Source: an uncultured Clostridia bacterium (lineage in GTDB: Bacteria; Bacillota; Clostridia; Christensenellales; QALW01). From it: 64,000 bases of DNA. The notes below the pieces were generated by a model. It made no database searches. It saw nothing but the letters and a program-made list of their open reading frames with translations, and was not told the origin of the DNA. The stretch is from contig CAKSKV010000002.1 in the NCBI GenBank assembly GCA_934465535.1, positions 150,870 to 214,869 on the forward strand, written 5' to 3'. This document shows positions 33,804 through 42,462 of the stretch, one piece after another; position 1 is the first letter of the stretch; each line of letters opens with the position of its first letter. The position numbers and the translations under genes are program-made.

Positions 33804-35129
33804 TTACCCGCGCGCTTTTATGGCGTCAAAATCCACAACGGTGCTTAAAAGCTGCTGGGCGTAGAGGCGTATCATATAATCATTGGGATGATTTATGCCG
33901 TTGCCGGAAAAATCGATGTAGTTTTTGCCCTCCAGCATATAGTTATGCATGCGGAATATACCTGCGCTTGCCACACCCTCGTTACTCTGCGCTATTCTTT
34001 CGTGTATTCCCTCAAGAGCCGGTTCGATTGCAAAGGCAAAGCCGCCGTCCTTATTGCTCAGGAAGGTGTCCATAAGTATGATCTCGCACTGAGGCAGCTT
34101 TTCCTTTATTCTGCGCACTGCGGCGGCGATGTTTTTCTCGCAGTCCTCCGCAGCATCGTCACTGCTGTCGTTACCGCCCGTCATAAGCACCACAAGGTCG
34201 GGATTATGCGCGATTACCTCGCTGTCCACATTCTCCATTGCCCACTGCGAGGTGGTGCCGCCCACGGAGGTGTTTGTATAGCGCACCTTAACGCCGTATA
34301 TATCGGTGAGCGCCTTTTTGAACATTTTGGGGAAGCCGTCCTGGTTGGGTCTGCGGCGGTACAGACTGGAGGCGTCGCAGCCATAGGGGATGGAATCGCC
34401 GTAGAACAGCACGCTGATCTCGCCGCCGGAAAGCAGCTTTGCCATGGTGTTTTTAAGTCTTTCGCCCTGAAACTGCTGCGCGGGGCCGTCAAACTCCGCC
34501 GGGTCGTACTCGTAGGTTACAAAAACCTGCTTCTGATAAAGCTCGGGGCCTACGCAGAATATGGCATTATTCCACCGCGCATAGCCGAGGGTGCTCCACG
34601 GGGCTTCGTTTGCATCGGTAAACGGGTCTATAAGGCTGCCGTCCTCGTTTTTGCCGGAGAGAAAATTGCGGGTGAAATAAGGCACGGAGGAACCCTCCGG
34701 GCGGGTGAAGGTGAGAGTGCCTTTATCAAAGGTGTAATCCTTGCCTTCGACATATTCCTTGCTGAGGGACCAATCGCGCACGGATATTATGCGCTTGGGG
34801 GTAAAGCGCAGCCGTCCCGTAGGCGCTTCGCCGTTTTCCCCCGTCACGAAGCAAAAGCACTCATTATATATTATATTTGTCTGCCAAAAGGGAACATACT
34901 GCTCCTCTTTGCCGTAATCGTACTGCGCCGATTCCGATTTGATAAAATCGTATCTCCACTCCGGGAGAGCAGGATTTTCGGGAGCCGCCGATGTTTCCGG
35001 GGTTGTGCCCGCCGTTGATGTTGTCATTTGTCCCTCCGTGGCCGGCTGTGTCTGTGCCGGCGTGCAGGCGCACAGCAGCATTGCTGCGATCATCGCGGTG
35101 CAGCCCGCCGTTAAAAGCGTCTTTTTCAT
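33804..35129 (-). CDS. SGNH/GDSL-type hydrolase lipoprotein, copy 1
   Basis: About 441 residues. Lipoprotein signal (MKKTLLTAGCTAMIAAMLLCAC), a Thr/Pro/Ala-rich linker, a beta-rich N-terminal domain (about 50-215), then an SGNH hydrolase domain: GDSIPYG (about 241), Gly of VGGTTSQW, Asn in MTGGNDSS (about 320), and His in GNGINHPND (about 413). The Asp usually three residues before the His is Gly. Probably deacetylates or de-esterifies a surface sugar or glycan. GGAGG lies before ATG 35129. Very similar over its full length to the next gene upstream. Confidence 0.85.
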   Translation of the reverse strand: MKKTLLTAGCTAMIAAMLLCACTPAQTQPATEGQMTTSTAGTTPETSAAPENPALPEWRYDFIKSESAQYDYGKEEQYVPFWQTNIIYNECFCFVTGENGEAPTGRLRFTPKRIISVRDWSLSKEYVEGKDYTFDKGTLTFTRPEGSSVPYFTRNFLSGKNEDGSLIDPFTDANEAPWSTLGYARWNNAIFCVGPELYQKQVFVTYEYDPAEFDGPAQQFQGERLKNTMAKLLSGGEISVLFYGDSIPYGCDASSLYRRRPNQDGFPKMFKKALTDIYGVKVRYTNTSVGGTTSQWAMENVDSEVIAHNPDLVVLMTGGNDSSDDAAEDCEKNIAAAVRRIKEKLPQCEIILMDTFLSNKDGGFAFAIEPALEGIHERIAQSNEGVASAGIFRMHNYMLEGKNYIDFSGNGINHPNDYMIRLYAQQLLSTVVDFDAIKARG

Positions 35130-35198
35130 AATGCCTCCGACTTTTTGTATTTTTTCCGATTTGCGCATATTTACGGCGCATAAGAAGCTCTATCGGTC

Positions 35199-35227
35199 AT
35201 TATATACAATTCCTCTGCGCATTTCAA
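35199..35227 (-). promoter_or_regulatory. Promoter of SGNH copy 1
   Basis: Minus-strand TTGAAA (35222-35227), 17-base spacer, TATAAT (35199-35204). The surrounding bases (AGTGCATTG...GTATATAAT) recur ahead of copy 2. Confidence 0.65.
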
Positions 35228-35337
35228 TGCACTGTACTGCCGTTTTGCAGCACAAAACTAACTTGTTGGTGAAATTCCGTACCGCTTCCATTTACAAAGC
35301 GGGCGCGGCGCATATTGCGCCCGTCTGACGGAAAAGG

Positions 35338-35365
35338 AAAAATCCTCCGCATTATGCGGAGGATT
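35338..35365 (-). terminator. Terminator of the second SGNH gene
   Basis: Same 11-base stem as at 33729-33756, with TTA loop; part of the duplicated unit. Confidence 0.85.
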
Positions 35366-35411
35366 CGGGTGTTTTTAGTGAAAGCAGGCGTTTGCAACGG
35401 AATGCTTGCCG

Positions 35412-36716
35412 TTACCCGCGCGCCTTTATGGCGTCAAAATCCACAACGGTGCTTAAAAGCTGCTGAGCGTAGAGGCGTATCATATAATCATTGGGATGAT
35501 TTATGCCGTTGCCGGAAAAATCGATATAGTTTTTGCCCTCCAGCATATAGGTATGGAAGCGGAATATGCCGGCGGTGGCTACGCCCTCCTCGCTTTGGGC
35601 TATACGATCGTGGATGCCCTCCAGCATGGGCTTTATTTTGCTGGCAAAGCCGCCGTCCTTATTGCCCACAAAGGTATCCATAAGTATAATCTCGCACCGG
35701 GGCAGCTTTTCCTTTATTCTGCGCACCGCGGCAGCAATGTTTTCCTCGCTGTGCTCGGTGGCATCGCCGTCGTTGCCGCCCGTCATAAGCACCACAAGGT
35801 CGGGGTTATGCGCGATTACCTCGCTGTCCACATTTTCCTTGGCCCACTGGGTGGTGGTGCCCCCCACTGCGGTGTTTTTATAGCGGACCTTGCTGCCGTA
35901 TATATTGGAAAGAGCCTTTGTGAACATTTTGGGGAAGCCGTCCTGATTGGGCTGACGGTGGTACATACCGGAGGAATCGCAGCCGTAGGGGATGGAATCG
36001 CCGTAGAACAGCACGCTTATTTCACTGCCGGAGAGCAGCTTTGCCATGGTGTTTTTAAGCCTTGCGCCCTGAAACTGCTGCGCGGGGCCGTCAAACTCCG
36101 CCGGATCGTACTCGTAGGTTACAAAAACCTGTTTTTGGTAAAGCTCGGGGCCTATGCAGTAGATGGCTTTATCCCACCTTGCATAGCCAAGGGTGCTCCA
36201 CGGGGCTTTATCATAGCCGGCAAAGGCCTCCATAAGGCTGCCGTCCTCATTTTTGCCGGAGAGGAAATTGCGCGTAAAATAGGGCGCGGAGGAATTTTCG
36301 GTGCGGGTGAAGGTGAGAGTGCCTTTATCAAAGGTGTAATCCTGCCCTTCGACATATTCCTTTTTAAGTGTCCAATCGCGCACGGATATTATGCGCTTGG
36401 GAGTAAAGCGCAGCCGCCCGGTGGGGGCCTCGCCGTTTTCCCCCGTCACAAAGCAGAAGCATTCGTTGTATATAACATTTGTCTGCCAAAAGGGGACATA
36501 CTGCTCCTCTTTGCCGTAATTGTACTGTGCCGATTCCGATTTGATAAAATCGTATCTCCACTCCGGGAGAGCCGGTGTTTCCGGGGTTGTCCCCGCCGTA
36601 GGTGTTGTCATTTGTGTTCCCTCCGTGGCCGGCTGCGTCTGTACCGGCGCGCAGGCACACAGCAGCATTGCCGCAATCAGAGCAGTGCAGCCTGCCGTAA
36701 AGAGCGTCTTTTTCAT
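35412..36716 (-). CDS. SGNH/GDSL-type hydrolase lipoprotein, copy 2
   Basis: 434 residues, the tandem twin of the downstream gene; long blocks are the same (RRIKEKLP, QQLLSTVVDFDAIKARG). Lipobox LLCAC, GDSIPYG, GGND and NGINHPND are all kept. The differences cluster in the linker, where this copy is seven residues shorter, and in the surface loops of the hydrolase domain, such as SSLYRRRP against SGMYHRQP. Each copy has its own promoter and terminator, so expression can be separate. GGAGG before the ATG. Confidence 0.85.
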   Translation of the reverse strand: MKKTLFTAGCTALIAAMLLCACAPVQTQPATEGTQMTTPTAGTTPETPALPEWRYDFIKSESAQYNYGKEEQYVPFWQTNVIYNECFCFVTGENGEAPTGRLRFTPKRIISVRDWTLKKEYVEGQDYTFDKGTLTFTRTENSSAPYFTRNFLSGKNEDGSLMEAFAGYDKAPWSTLGYARWDKAIYCIGPELYQKQVFVTYEYDPAEFDGPAQQFQGARLKNTMAKLLSGSEISVLFYGDSIPYGCDSSGMYHRQPNQDGFPKMFTKALSNIYGSKVRYKNTAVGGTTTQWAKENVDSEVIAHNPDLVVLMTGGNDGDATEHSEENIAAAVRRIKEKLPRCEIILMDTFVGNKDGGFASKIKPMLEGIHDRIAQSEEGVATAGIFRFHTYMLEGKNYIDFSGNGINHPNDYMIRLYAQQLLSTVVDFDAIKARG

Positions 36717-36814
36717 AACGCCTCCGCCTTTCTTAAATTTTATGTTTTAATTATAGCGCGCATATTTTTTTGCGCACATACAATAATCATATGCTTCCAT
36801 ATAATTACGCTATG

Positions 36815-36842
36815 ATTATATACACTTTCCCCCTTATTGCAA
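36815..36842 (-). promoter_or_regulatory. Promoter of SGNH copy 2
   Basis: Minus-strand TTGCAA (36837-36842), 16-base spacer, TATAAT (36815-36820), aligned with the copy 1 promoter. A second TATAAT lies nearer the gene (36753 region). Confidence 0.55.
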
Positions 36843-37040
36843 TGCACTATCCTACTTGTTTTATGCACATAATTAACTTGTTTTTGTGTTGCATGCCCGT
36901 ACCGCTTTTTCGCACGGCTCGGAAGTTATTTTTGTGCACAAAAAAGTGCAGGGCGCAACAAAACCGCCCCGGGAAGGGTGTTTTCGCCATTATTAGCGCC
37001 GATATAAAAACGCTTACAGCAATAAAAAACATTTTCACTA

Positions 37041-37069
37041 TTGCATTCGACTTTTTTCTTTGGTATAAT
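37041..37069 (+). promoter_or_regulatory. Promoter of the small membrane-protein group
   Basis: TTGCAT (37041-37046), 17-base spacer, TGG-TATAAT (-10 at 37064-37069, extended), about 70 bases before the first gene. Confidence 0.65.
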
Positions 37070-37140
37070 CTTCTTGCGGGAATACAAAAAGACCCGGCAT
37101 CAGAAAAAAACAAAACGGACAAAACACGGGAAAGGAATTT

Positions 37141-37731
37141 ATGAAAAAAGGCAAGTTCATTTTTATTTGGGTTATTGCTTCGTTATTGGTTTTGGTGCAG
37201 ATATGTTCTTTTTTGATATTTGCCTACCGCGCTTATATGGTTGTAATGTTTACAACCGCCGATATAAGACAATGCTATGCGGATTATACGCATTACTCAA
37301 AGCAGTTCAACACCTTACGCGACTACCTGATAAGTGAATACGACAGCGGCCTTCATGATGAATATATCGAAGAAGACGGAGAGCTTTACTGCGATTTTAT
37401 AGAGAAGGGAAGCGGAGAAGTCGCCATTAAATTATCTAAACCCCGACCGGTTTTAGAATTTGAGTTTCTTGACTGCCCAGACGAAGTAAGTGCGGCGCTG
37501 TCCGATATTTATTTTAATGCTTTTGATGTCATCGACGGCTGCCCTCCTCTTATTTGCTTTGTAACGCCCGATGCTTTTTATTTCTTTCTGCCGGAAGGGG
37601 AGACTTCTTATATATTAGCATATTCCCGCCGCCCGTTCGGAGCGTTTTCCATTTCTCCGCTTAAGGATAAGGATAAGCCGTGCCGTTTTGTGCGTCCCGC
37701 CGGAATGGGCTGGTATCACATATGGTACTGA
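37141..37731 (+). CDS. Hypothetical membrane-anchored protein
   Basis: 196 residues; one N-terminal membrane segment (FIFIWVIASLLVLVQICSFLIFAYRAYMVVMF) and an outside domain with many aromatic and acidic residues. No lipobox or known motif. GGAAAGGAATTT precedes the ATG. First gene of a plus-strand row that runs to 39640. Family not recognised. Confidence 0.75.
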   Translation: MKKGKFIFIWVIASLLVLVQICSFLIFAYRAYMVVMFTTADIRQCYADYTHYSKQFNTLRDYLISEYDSGLHDEYIEEDGELYCDFIEKGSGEVAIKLSKPRPVLEFEFLDCPDEVSAALSDIYFNAFDVIDGCPPLICFVTPDAFYFFLPEGETSYILAYSRRPFGAFSISPLKDKDKPCRFVRPAGMGWYHIWY

Positions 37732-37781
37732 AAGCTGTTTGTATAAAGAAAGTTGTATTTTTAATACAAAGGAGTGATAAC

Positions 37782-38147
37782 ATGATGGAAAGTAAACACG
37801 CAGAGAAAAGGGCGCTGTATACCGTTTTGACCGCAGCGGCCACCGTGGTTTTCGGTTTTTTGTTTGTGCCTGCCGTAACCGCCGGTATAATGTACATTAC
37901 ACAAGGCAAAAATGCGGGAAACGCAATAGCCGGCGTTGTGCTGCTTATTGTGTACGCAGCCGTTGTTGCCGCCGTTATGCTGCTGTGGCGTAAAATAGGG
38001 AAAAGCACATTTTGGCGCTGGATGTCGGCATCGGGGGGCGTTTATACTGGGGCTTGCGACAGAGACGGTGCTGCTGCCGTGGCTGGGCGTTTATTCCGTA
38101 TGGATATTTTTGCGCCAAATTCCGTTTATATTTTAGGAGGCGGCTGA
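37782..38147 (+). pseudogene. Small membrane protein, frameshifted in a G6 run
   Basis: From ATG 37782 (AAAGGAG upstream) the frame encodes two membrane segments (TVLTAAATVVFGFLFVPAVTAGI and AIAGVVLLIVYAAVVAAVMLLW), then turns into non-membrane sequence after the run of six G at 38033-38038. If one G is removed the frame continues as FILGLATETVLLPWLGVYSV... with two more membrane-like segments and a TAG at 38134-38136, just before the next ribosome site. So this is a four-segment protein broken by one base, by mutation, slippage or sequence error. Confidence 0.75.
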
Positions 38148-38148
38148 T

Positions 38149-38508
38149 ATGGAAATAAAAAACGAGGCGGAAAAAAACGCCGTTAAAAGCGAAAAACGAA
38201 TATCCTTTTCAAAGGCGGCCGGCTGGCTGATTACAATCGCGATCTTTGCCGAGGGACTTTTCTTCCCGGTGTATGCAAAGCTTGCTGTGCTGAGCATGCT
38301 GTGCATTACAAAGGGCTTTCCGGAGCCGGATATGGCGGACATTTATGTTCCCTTCGGAACAGTGCTGCTGCTTGTATGCCTGTATATCCCCGTGCTGACC
38401 TTTGCAGGCGGCTTCCGGCTGACAGGAATGCATGCAAAAAAATATTTCCCGATTGCCGGCGCACTGTTTATTCTGGGCGTGCTGCTGCGGCTTATAATCG
38501 GCATGTGA
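38149..38508 (+). CDS. Small multi-pass membrane protein
   Basis: 119 residues: charged start, then three membrane segments (AAGWLITIAIFAEGLFFPV, VPFGTVLLLVCLYIPVLTFAG, YFPIAGALFILGVLLRLIIGM). AGGAGG precedes the ATG and overlaps the end of the frameshifted gene's original frame, so the two were translated together. Function unknown. A terminator follows. Confidence 0.72.
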   Translation: MEIKNEAEKNAVKSEKRISFSKAAGWLITIAIFAEGLFFPVYAKLAVLSMLCITKGFPEPDMADIYVPFGTVLLLVCLYIPVLTFAGGFRLTGMHAKKYFPIAGALFILGVLLRLIIGM

Positions 38509-38514
38509 ATTTTT

Positions 38515-38550
38515 CCGCCCCGAGAACCATTCGGGGCGGATTTTGCTTTT
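38515..38550 (+). terminator. Terminator within the membrane-protein row
   Basis: CCGCCCCGA (38515-38523) pairs with TCGGGGCGG (38531-38539), followed by ATTTTGCTTTT. Confidence 0.8.
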
Positions 38551-38583
38551 GCGGCAAAGGAATCAAAGATGAAGGAGCTTATT

Positions 38584-38892
38584 ATGAAAAAGAAAACCGT
38601 TTATATCATTTTGCAGGTGCTTGTGCTTTTGCTGTTTGCCGGCGCGATAGCCTTTCGTGTTACGCACAGGATATCCCCGTATTATAACGATGCATGGATA
38701 AAGGGCAGAACCTATGAGGAGATAGTGGCGCGCTACGGACAGCCCATGAAGGAAAAGCGCATAGCGGGCACGGAGCATCATGCGGCATACAAGCGCATAA
38801 ACAGAGCAGACGACAGATATATGTACTACTGCATTGAATTTGACGAAAACGACCGCGCCGTAAAGGTATATATGAACGGCGAGCCGTGGTAA
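38584..38892 (+). CDS. Hypothetical membrane-anchored protein
   Basis: 102 residues: one membrane segment (TVYIILQVLVLLLFAGAIAF) and a small outside domain with the pattern GRTYEEIVARYGQPMKEKR, similar to the SmpA/OmlA-like fold in which a short helix is followed by a Gly-Gln-Pro turn. ATG 38584 with AAGGAG seven bases upstream is preferred to 38569. Function unknown. Confidence 0.72.
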   Translation: MKKKTVYIILQVLVLLLFAGAIAFRVTHRISPYYNDAWIKGRTYEEIVARYGQPMKEKRIAGTEHHAAYKRINRADDRYMYYCIEFDENDRAVKVYMNGEPW

Positions 38893-38905
38893 GGAGGGAA
38901 TTTTT

Positions 38906-39199
38906 ATGGAAAACACAAAAACAAAGCCGCGCCTCGGCCGGGCATTTTGCAAGGGCATAGGCTTTATTATGCAGGGGCTGGGCGGAATTATACTGTGCCT
39001 GGCGATTTATCCCGTGATACTCAGCTTCCCCAACCCCGTTGTATGGCTTGTGAGCGGGTGGGCGCTTGTGCTGTGCGTGCTTATGACCGCGGGCGGCACC
39101 CCGCTGCTTGAGCGCAGAGCGCCGCTTGCCCGGTGGCTTACCTTCGGGATATCCGCCGCGCTGTTTTTCGGTTTTATGCTGATACTGCACTTTTGCTGA
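38906..39199 (+). CDS. Small membrane protein
   Basis: 97 residues with three membrane segments (GLGGIILCLAIYPVILSF, VVWLVSGWALVLCVLMTAGG, WLTFGISAALFFGFMLIL). AAGGAGGG precedes the ATG. 13 bases after the previous gene; no family recognised. Confidence 0.7.
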   Translation: MENTKTKPRLGRAFCKGIGFIMQGLGGIILCLAIYPVILSFPNPVVWLVSGWALVLCVLMTAGGTPLLERRAPLARWLTFGISAALFFGFMLILHFC

Positions 39200-39214
39200 A
39201 AAGGAGAAAAGAAT

Positions 39215-39640
39215 ATGTCGGAAAACAATATTAACCAAAGCATTTCCTCTGGTATAAACACAAACGACGCATGCCCGCAGCAGGAAGCCGCCTCCCCCTG
39301 CGCCGAAAAAATGCAGGACACCCGAAAAGAGGGCATGGAGCCGGGCAGCATTATAGGCTTGCTGTGCGGCATTGCGGGCGCGGTGATATTTGCCCCCGGC
39401 ATTGCGGGGCAGATAGTTCCGCTTTGGTATTCGCTGATATATTGCCTTACCTTTGCGCAAGGCAACGCCGTGATATTTTCCACGGTGAATTATGTTATTT
39501 TTGCGCTTATATTCCTTTGCCTGATTACGGCCGGGGCGATCCTGTGCAAAAGAAAGCGGCTGTACTGGCTGGTTACCAGCGGCTCGGCGCTGATAATTTA
39601 TCTGCTGACCCTTGTGTACACCTACGCCTATCTTACCTGA
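39215..39640 (+). CDS. Small membrane protein
   Basis: 141 residues: a polar 40-residue N-terminus, then four membrane segments (GLLCGIAGAVIFAPGIAGQIVPLW to IIYLLTLVYTYAYL). AAAAGGAG precedes the ATG. Last in the row, followed by a terminator. Function unknown. Confidence 0.7.
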   Translation: MSENNINQSISSGINTNDACPQQEAASPCAEKMQDTRKEGMEPGSIIGLLCGIAGAVIFAPGIAGQIVPLWYSLIYCLTFAQGNAVIFSTVNYVIFALIFLCLITAGAILCKRKRLYWLVTSGSALIIYLLTLVYTYAYLT

Positions 39641-39660
39641 AAGCGGGCGGGCGATATATA

Positions 39661-39689
39661 AAAACAGCGGCTGCGCGCCGCTGTTTTTT
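39661..39689. terminator. Bidirectional terminator before the MATE gene
   Basis: AACAGCGGC (39663-39671) pairs with GCCGCTGTT (39677-39685) with T/A runs on both sides, shared by two convergent units. Confidence 0.8.
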
Positions 39690-39693
39690 ATAC

Positions 39694-41055
39694 TTATGAC
39701 TGCTGTGCATCGCGAGGCTGCGCGCTGTTTCTTGAGCGGTAATATTTTGTGGTGTGCTGCCTGTAAAGCATTAAAAGCCCGCGCACGCAAAGCTCACACG
39801 CCATGGCTATCCACATTCCGTGCAGCCCAAGCGGCCCCACAAGCAGCAGTGCCAGCCCTATACGCACGCCCCAGATGCTTATTAAATTAAGTATGCCGGG
39901 CACAAAGGTATCACCTGTGCCGCGAAGCGCGCCCGCCGCCGTTATGGAAACGCCGAAAAGGGGCTCGGCGATAAGCCCGATGCGCAGCACCTGCGTTGCC
40001 AGCTCCCGCACGGCGGAATCCGGCGTGAGCAGCATGAACACATAGGGACAAAGCAGCATCATAACAAGCCCGGTGCAGCCCATAAACGCCGCCCCCAAGG
40101 CTATGCAGATATTGCCGTAGCGCTTGGCCTCCTTGGGCTGATTCGCGCCTATACACCTGCCCACAAGGGTGGTGGCGGCGGAGCCTATACCGTAGCCCGG
40201 CATATAGCAAAGGCTTTCGGCGGTGACGGCAAAGGAATTGGCGGCTATTGCCGCCGCGCCCAAGGGGGCGATTATCCTTGTGGATACCACCATGGCGCCG
40301 TTCATGGCTATTTCCTGAACGGCCACCGGCGCGCCGATTTTGAAGGCTTTTTTAAGTATCTGCCCGTCAAAACGGCATTTTTCTCCCCTGTGCAGACGCA
40401 GATGCTTATTGCGCACGCAGCAGCACCACAGCATTGCAAGGCTGACCGTTACGCAGGCAAGGGCCGTGCCTATGCCCGCGCCCAGCACGCCGAAGTGCGG
40501 AATGAACAGGGCGTTAAACAGCACATCAAGCAGACACATGGCGGCATTGAGGACGCTGGGGGTGACCATATCGCCGCAGCACTGCAAAAAGGAGGAGGTA
40601 AGCGAATTTATCTGAGAAAAGGGCAGATACAGCGCAAAAACCAGAAAATACGCCGTAGCATCGGCGCGGATATCCGTTTCGCCGCCCAGCCATGCGGGAA
40701 GCGGCCGGCTTATCAGCGCCCCGAGAATGCACAGCAGAGCGGAAACAAGCAGGGCGCTTATCAGCCCGTGCTTTACAACGGCGCGGGCGCTTTCGTCCCT
40801 TTGCGCGCCTATGCAGTGCGCCACCTGCACGGAAAAGCCCGCCGCAACGGCATAGGTTACGCCGTTAAACAGCCAAGTGCAGGACGCAACAAGGCCTATT
40901 GCCGCCGACGCCTTTGCCCCGAGGGCGCCCACCATTGCGGAATCGATATACTGCATGGCTATGGTGGTTATCTGTGTGAGTATTGCCGGAAGGCTGAGCT
41001 TAAGCACTGCGGCTATCTGCTGCCTGAGCGCCGGATCTGTTTTTAGCTTCTTCAT
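39694..41055 (-). CDS. MATE-family multidrug/cation antiporter
   Basis: 453 residues with twelve membrane segments in two similar halves. Family marks include LPAILTQITTIAMQYIDSAMVGALG at the start, the FLQCCGDMVTPSVLNAA turn, and MPGYGIGSAATTLVGRCIGAN in the second half. Exports drugs or metabolites in exchange for Na+ or H+. Typical length. Substrate unknown; not next to any drug regulator. Confidence 0.92.
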   Translation of the reverse strand: MKKLKTDPALRQQIAAVLKLSLPAILTQITTIAMQYIDSAMVGALGAKASAAIGLVASCTWLFNGVTYAVAAGFSVQVAHCIGAQRDESARAVVKHGLISALLVSALLCILGALISRPLPAWLGGETDIRADATAYFLVFALYLPFSQINSLTSSFLQCCGDMVTPSVLNAAMCLLDVLFNALFIPHFGVLGAGIGTALACVTVSLAMLWCCCVRNKHLRLHRGEKCRFDGQILKKAFKIGAPVAVQEIAMNGAMVVSTRIIAPLGAAAIAANSFAVTAESLCYMPGYGIGSAATTLVGRCIGANQPKEAKRYGNICIALGAAFMGCTGLVMMLLCPYVFMLLTPDSAVRELATQVLRIGLIAEPLFGVSITAAGALRGTGDTFVPGILNLISIWGVRIGLALLLVGPLGLHGMWIAMACELCVRGLLMLYRQHTTKYYRSRNSAQPRDAQQS

Positions 41056-41177
41056 ACCGCTCTTTCATAATGCCGCAAAAGCCGCAGCATAAAACACTTA
41101 GAATACATATTTTATCGGCCTTTTATCCGCCGAATGGCCGTAAATTTGCGCGGGCAAAAGCGCCCGCCCGAACCGTC

Positions 41178-41206
41178 ACTTTACCACATAATGTCCAAGG
41201 TGTCAA
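41178..41206 (-). promoter_or_regulatory. Promoter of the MATE gene
   Basis: Consensus TTGACA (41201-41206 on minus), 17-base spacer, extended TGG-TAAAGT (41178-41183). The leader of about 120 bases includes a GC-rich hairpin near 41150-41165. Confidence 0.55.
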
Positions 41207-41303
41207 ACGAAGTGTCCCGCGCGGCAGCGTCCGAAAGGGCAAAACGGCAAGCACGGGGATTAAAAAGAGCAAGTATTCCGTGATTTGCCCGACGCCGCCT
41301 GTG

Positions 41304-41332
41304 AAAAAAGCGAAGGAACCCTTCGCTTTTTT
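41304..41332. terminator. Bidirectional terminator after DUF1893 gene
   Basis: A 13-base stem (AAAAAAGCGAAGG with CCTTCGCTTTTTT) with a 3-base loop. The rest of the 315 bases between the MATE and DUF1893 genes holds only the MATE promoter. Confidence 0.85.
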
Positions 41333-41370
41333 GGCAAATTCGTATTCGGCTGAAGACGGCGGACGGTATG

Positions 41371-41790
41371 TCAGCCCCGATGCGCCCGCATTTTTGCAAG
41401 CGTATTAAAAATTGCCAGGCAGCCCACCTCAACCTCCAGCCCGGCTACCGCCGCTTCCATGGGGCAGGGGCCGGTTTTATCACGGTTTATTATTTGCTGT
41501 GTAAGCTGACCCCAGCTTACGCTGACGCCGTGCTTTTCCAGCAGCTCTTTGCCGCCCGCTGACAGCGTTTGGGCATAGACCGCGCAGACACCGGCCTTTA
41601 TAAACAGCATTGCCGCCGCCCTGCCCACTATTCTGTCCGCCGCGCTCCAGCCTTCAAGCACGCGTCCCTCCTGCAAAAAATCCGCCATTGGTGCAACCCC
41701 GCGCTTATCGCTCAGGATCACCTCGCCGTTTTTGCAAAGAGCAAGGGTATGCCCCGTCAGGCAGGAAACCGCCTTTTCAATATCCGTCAT
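41371..41790 (-). CDS. DUF1893 protein
   Basis: 139 residues matching DUF1893: KAVSCLTGHTLALCKNGEVILSDKRGVAPMADFL, SAADRIVGRAAAMLFIKAGVCAVYA and RDKTGPCPME. The family, found mainly in anaerobes, has no known activity; the conserved Cys residues hint at redox or metal binding. Its start overlaps the stop of the ECF-type gene by four bases, so the two are translated together. Confidence 0.85.
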   Translation of the reverse strand: MTDIEKAVSCLTGHTLALCKNGEVILSDKRGVAPMADFLQEGRVLEGWSAADRIVGRAAAMLFIKAGVCAVYAQTLSAGGKELLEKHGVSVSWGQLTQQIINRDKTGPCPMEAAVAGLEVEVGCLAIFNTLAKMRAHRG

Positions 41791-42371
41791 TTTCTGCTCC
41801 CGCTTTTATCCATCAAAGCCTTTAACCCTATTATGATTACGGGGGCAAGCACCGCCTGAATCAGCAGCCCCGCAAAGCCGGTTTGTATCTGGCTCCACAC
41901 CATGGCGGCGTTAAGAGGAGAAACGCCGGAGAACACTGCCGCCGACAGCAGGAACACGCTTCTGCCGCCGAGCTGGGCAAGCAGCACCGCAGGGAACGCC
42001 ATAAGGCCGTTCTTTGCGATCTTATCGCTGAAAACGCCGCAGACAACGGCAAACACCGCCAACTCCGCCATCATGAAGGGCAAACGCGCAAGCGCAGGCA
42101 TGGGAGAACCTGCCGCCGAGGTGATAAGATAGCTTACAAGCGGCGAAAGCAGCCCGATGCCAAGACCCCACTGCCATCCGAGCAGGCAGCCGCCCAGCAG
42201 CACGGGCAGATACATGGGCAGAAAGCGCATACCCGCCTGTTCGCCCAGTGCCAGATGCGCAAGCTGCGGAAGCAGCACCGCCAACGCCACTATTCCCGCC
42301 GAGATAAACGCCTTGACCGTGATGCCGAGCTTAAAGGACACCTGTCTTGATCTTAATGCATTTTCTATCAT
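41787..42371 (-). CDS. ECF-type transporter S-component-like membrane protein
   Basis: 194 residues and six membrane segments, the size and topology of ECF substrate-binding S components. It contains the typical MRFLPMYLPVLLGGCLLGWQWGLGIGLLSPLVSYLIT stretch, where LGWxxGxxxG-xxPxxS is common to this group. No energising EcfA/T genes are nearby, as usual for group II transporters with a shared module. AAAGGAG precedes the ATG. The vitamin or metabolite carried cannot be told. Confidence 0.82.
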   Translation of the reverse strand: MIENALRSRQVSFKLGITVKAFISAGIVALAVLLPQLAHLALGEQAGMRFLPMYLPVLLGGCLLGWQWGLGIGLLSPLVSYLITSAAGSPMPALARLPFMMAELAVFAVVCGVFSDKIAKNGLMAFPAVLLAQLGGRSVFLLSAAVFSGVSPLNAAMVWSQIQTGFAGLLIQAVLAPVIIIGLKALMDKSGSRK

Positions 42372-42462
42372 TTTATATCGCTCCTTTTATGTTTTTCTTT
42401 ATATATCTTTATAATATCTTTTGTATTTTTATCAGTTTCTCTGTTTTTGCGCTTACGGCGTG

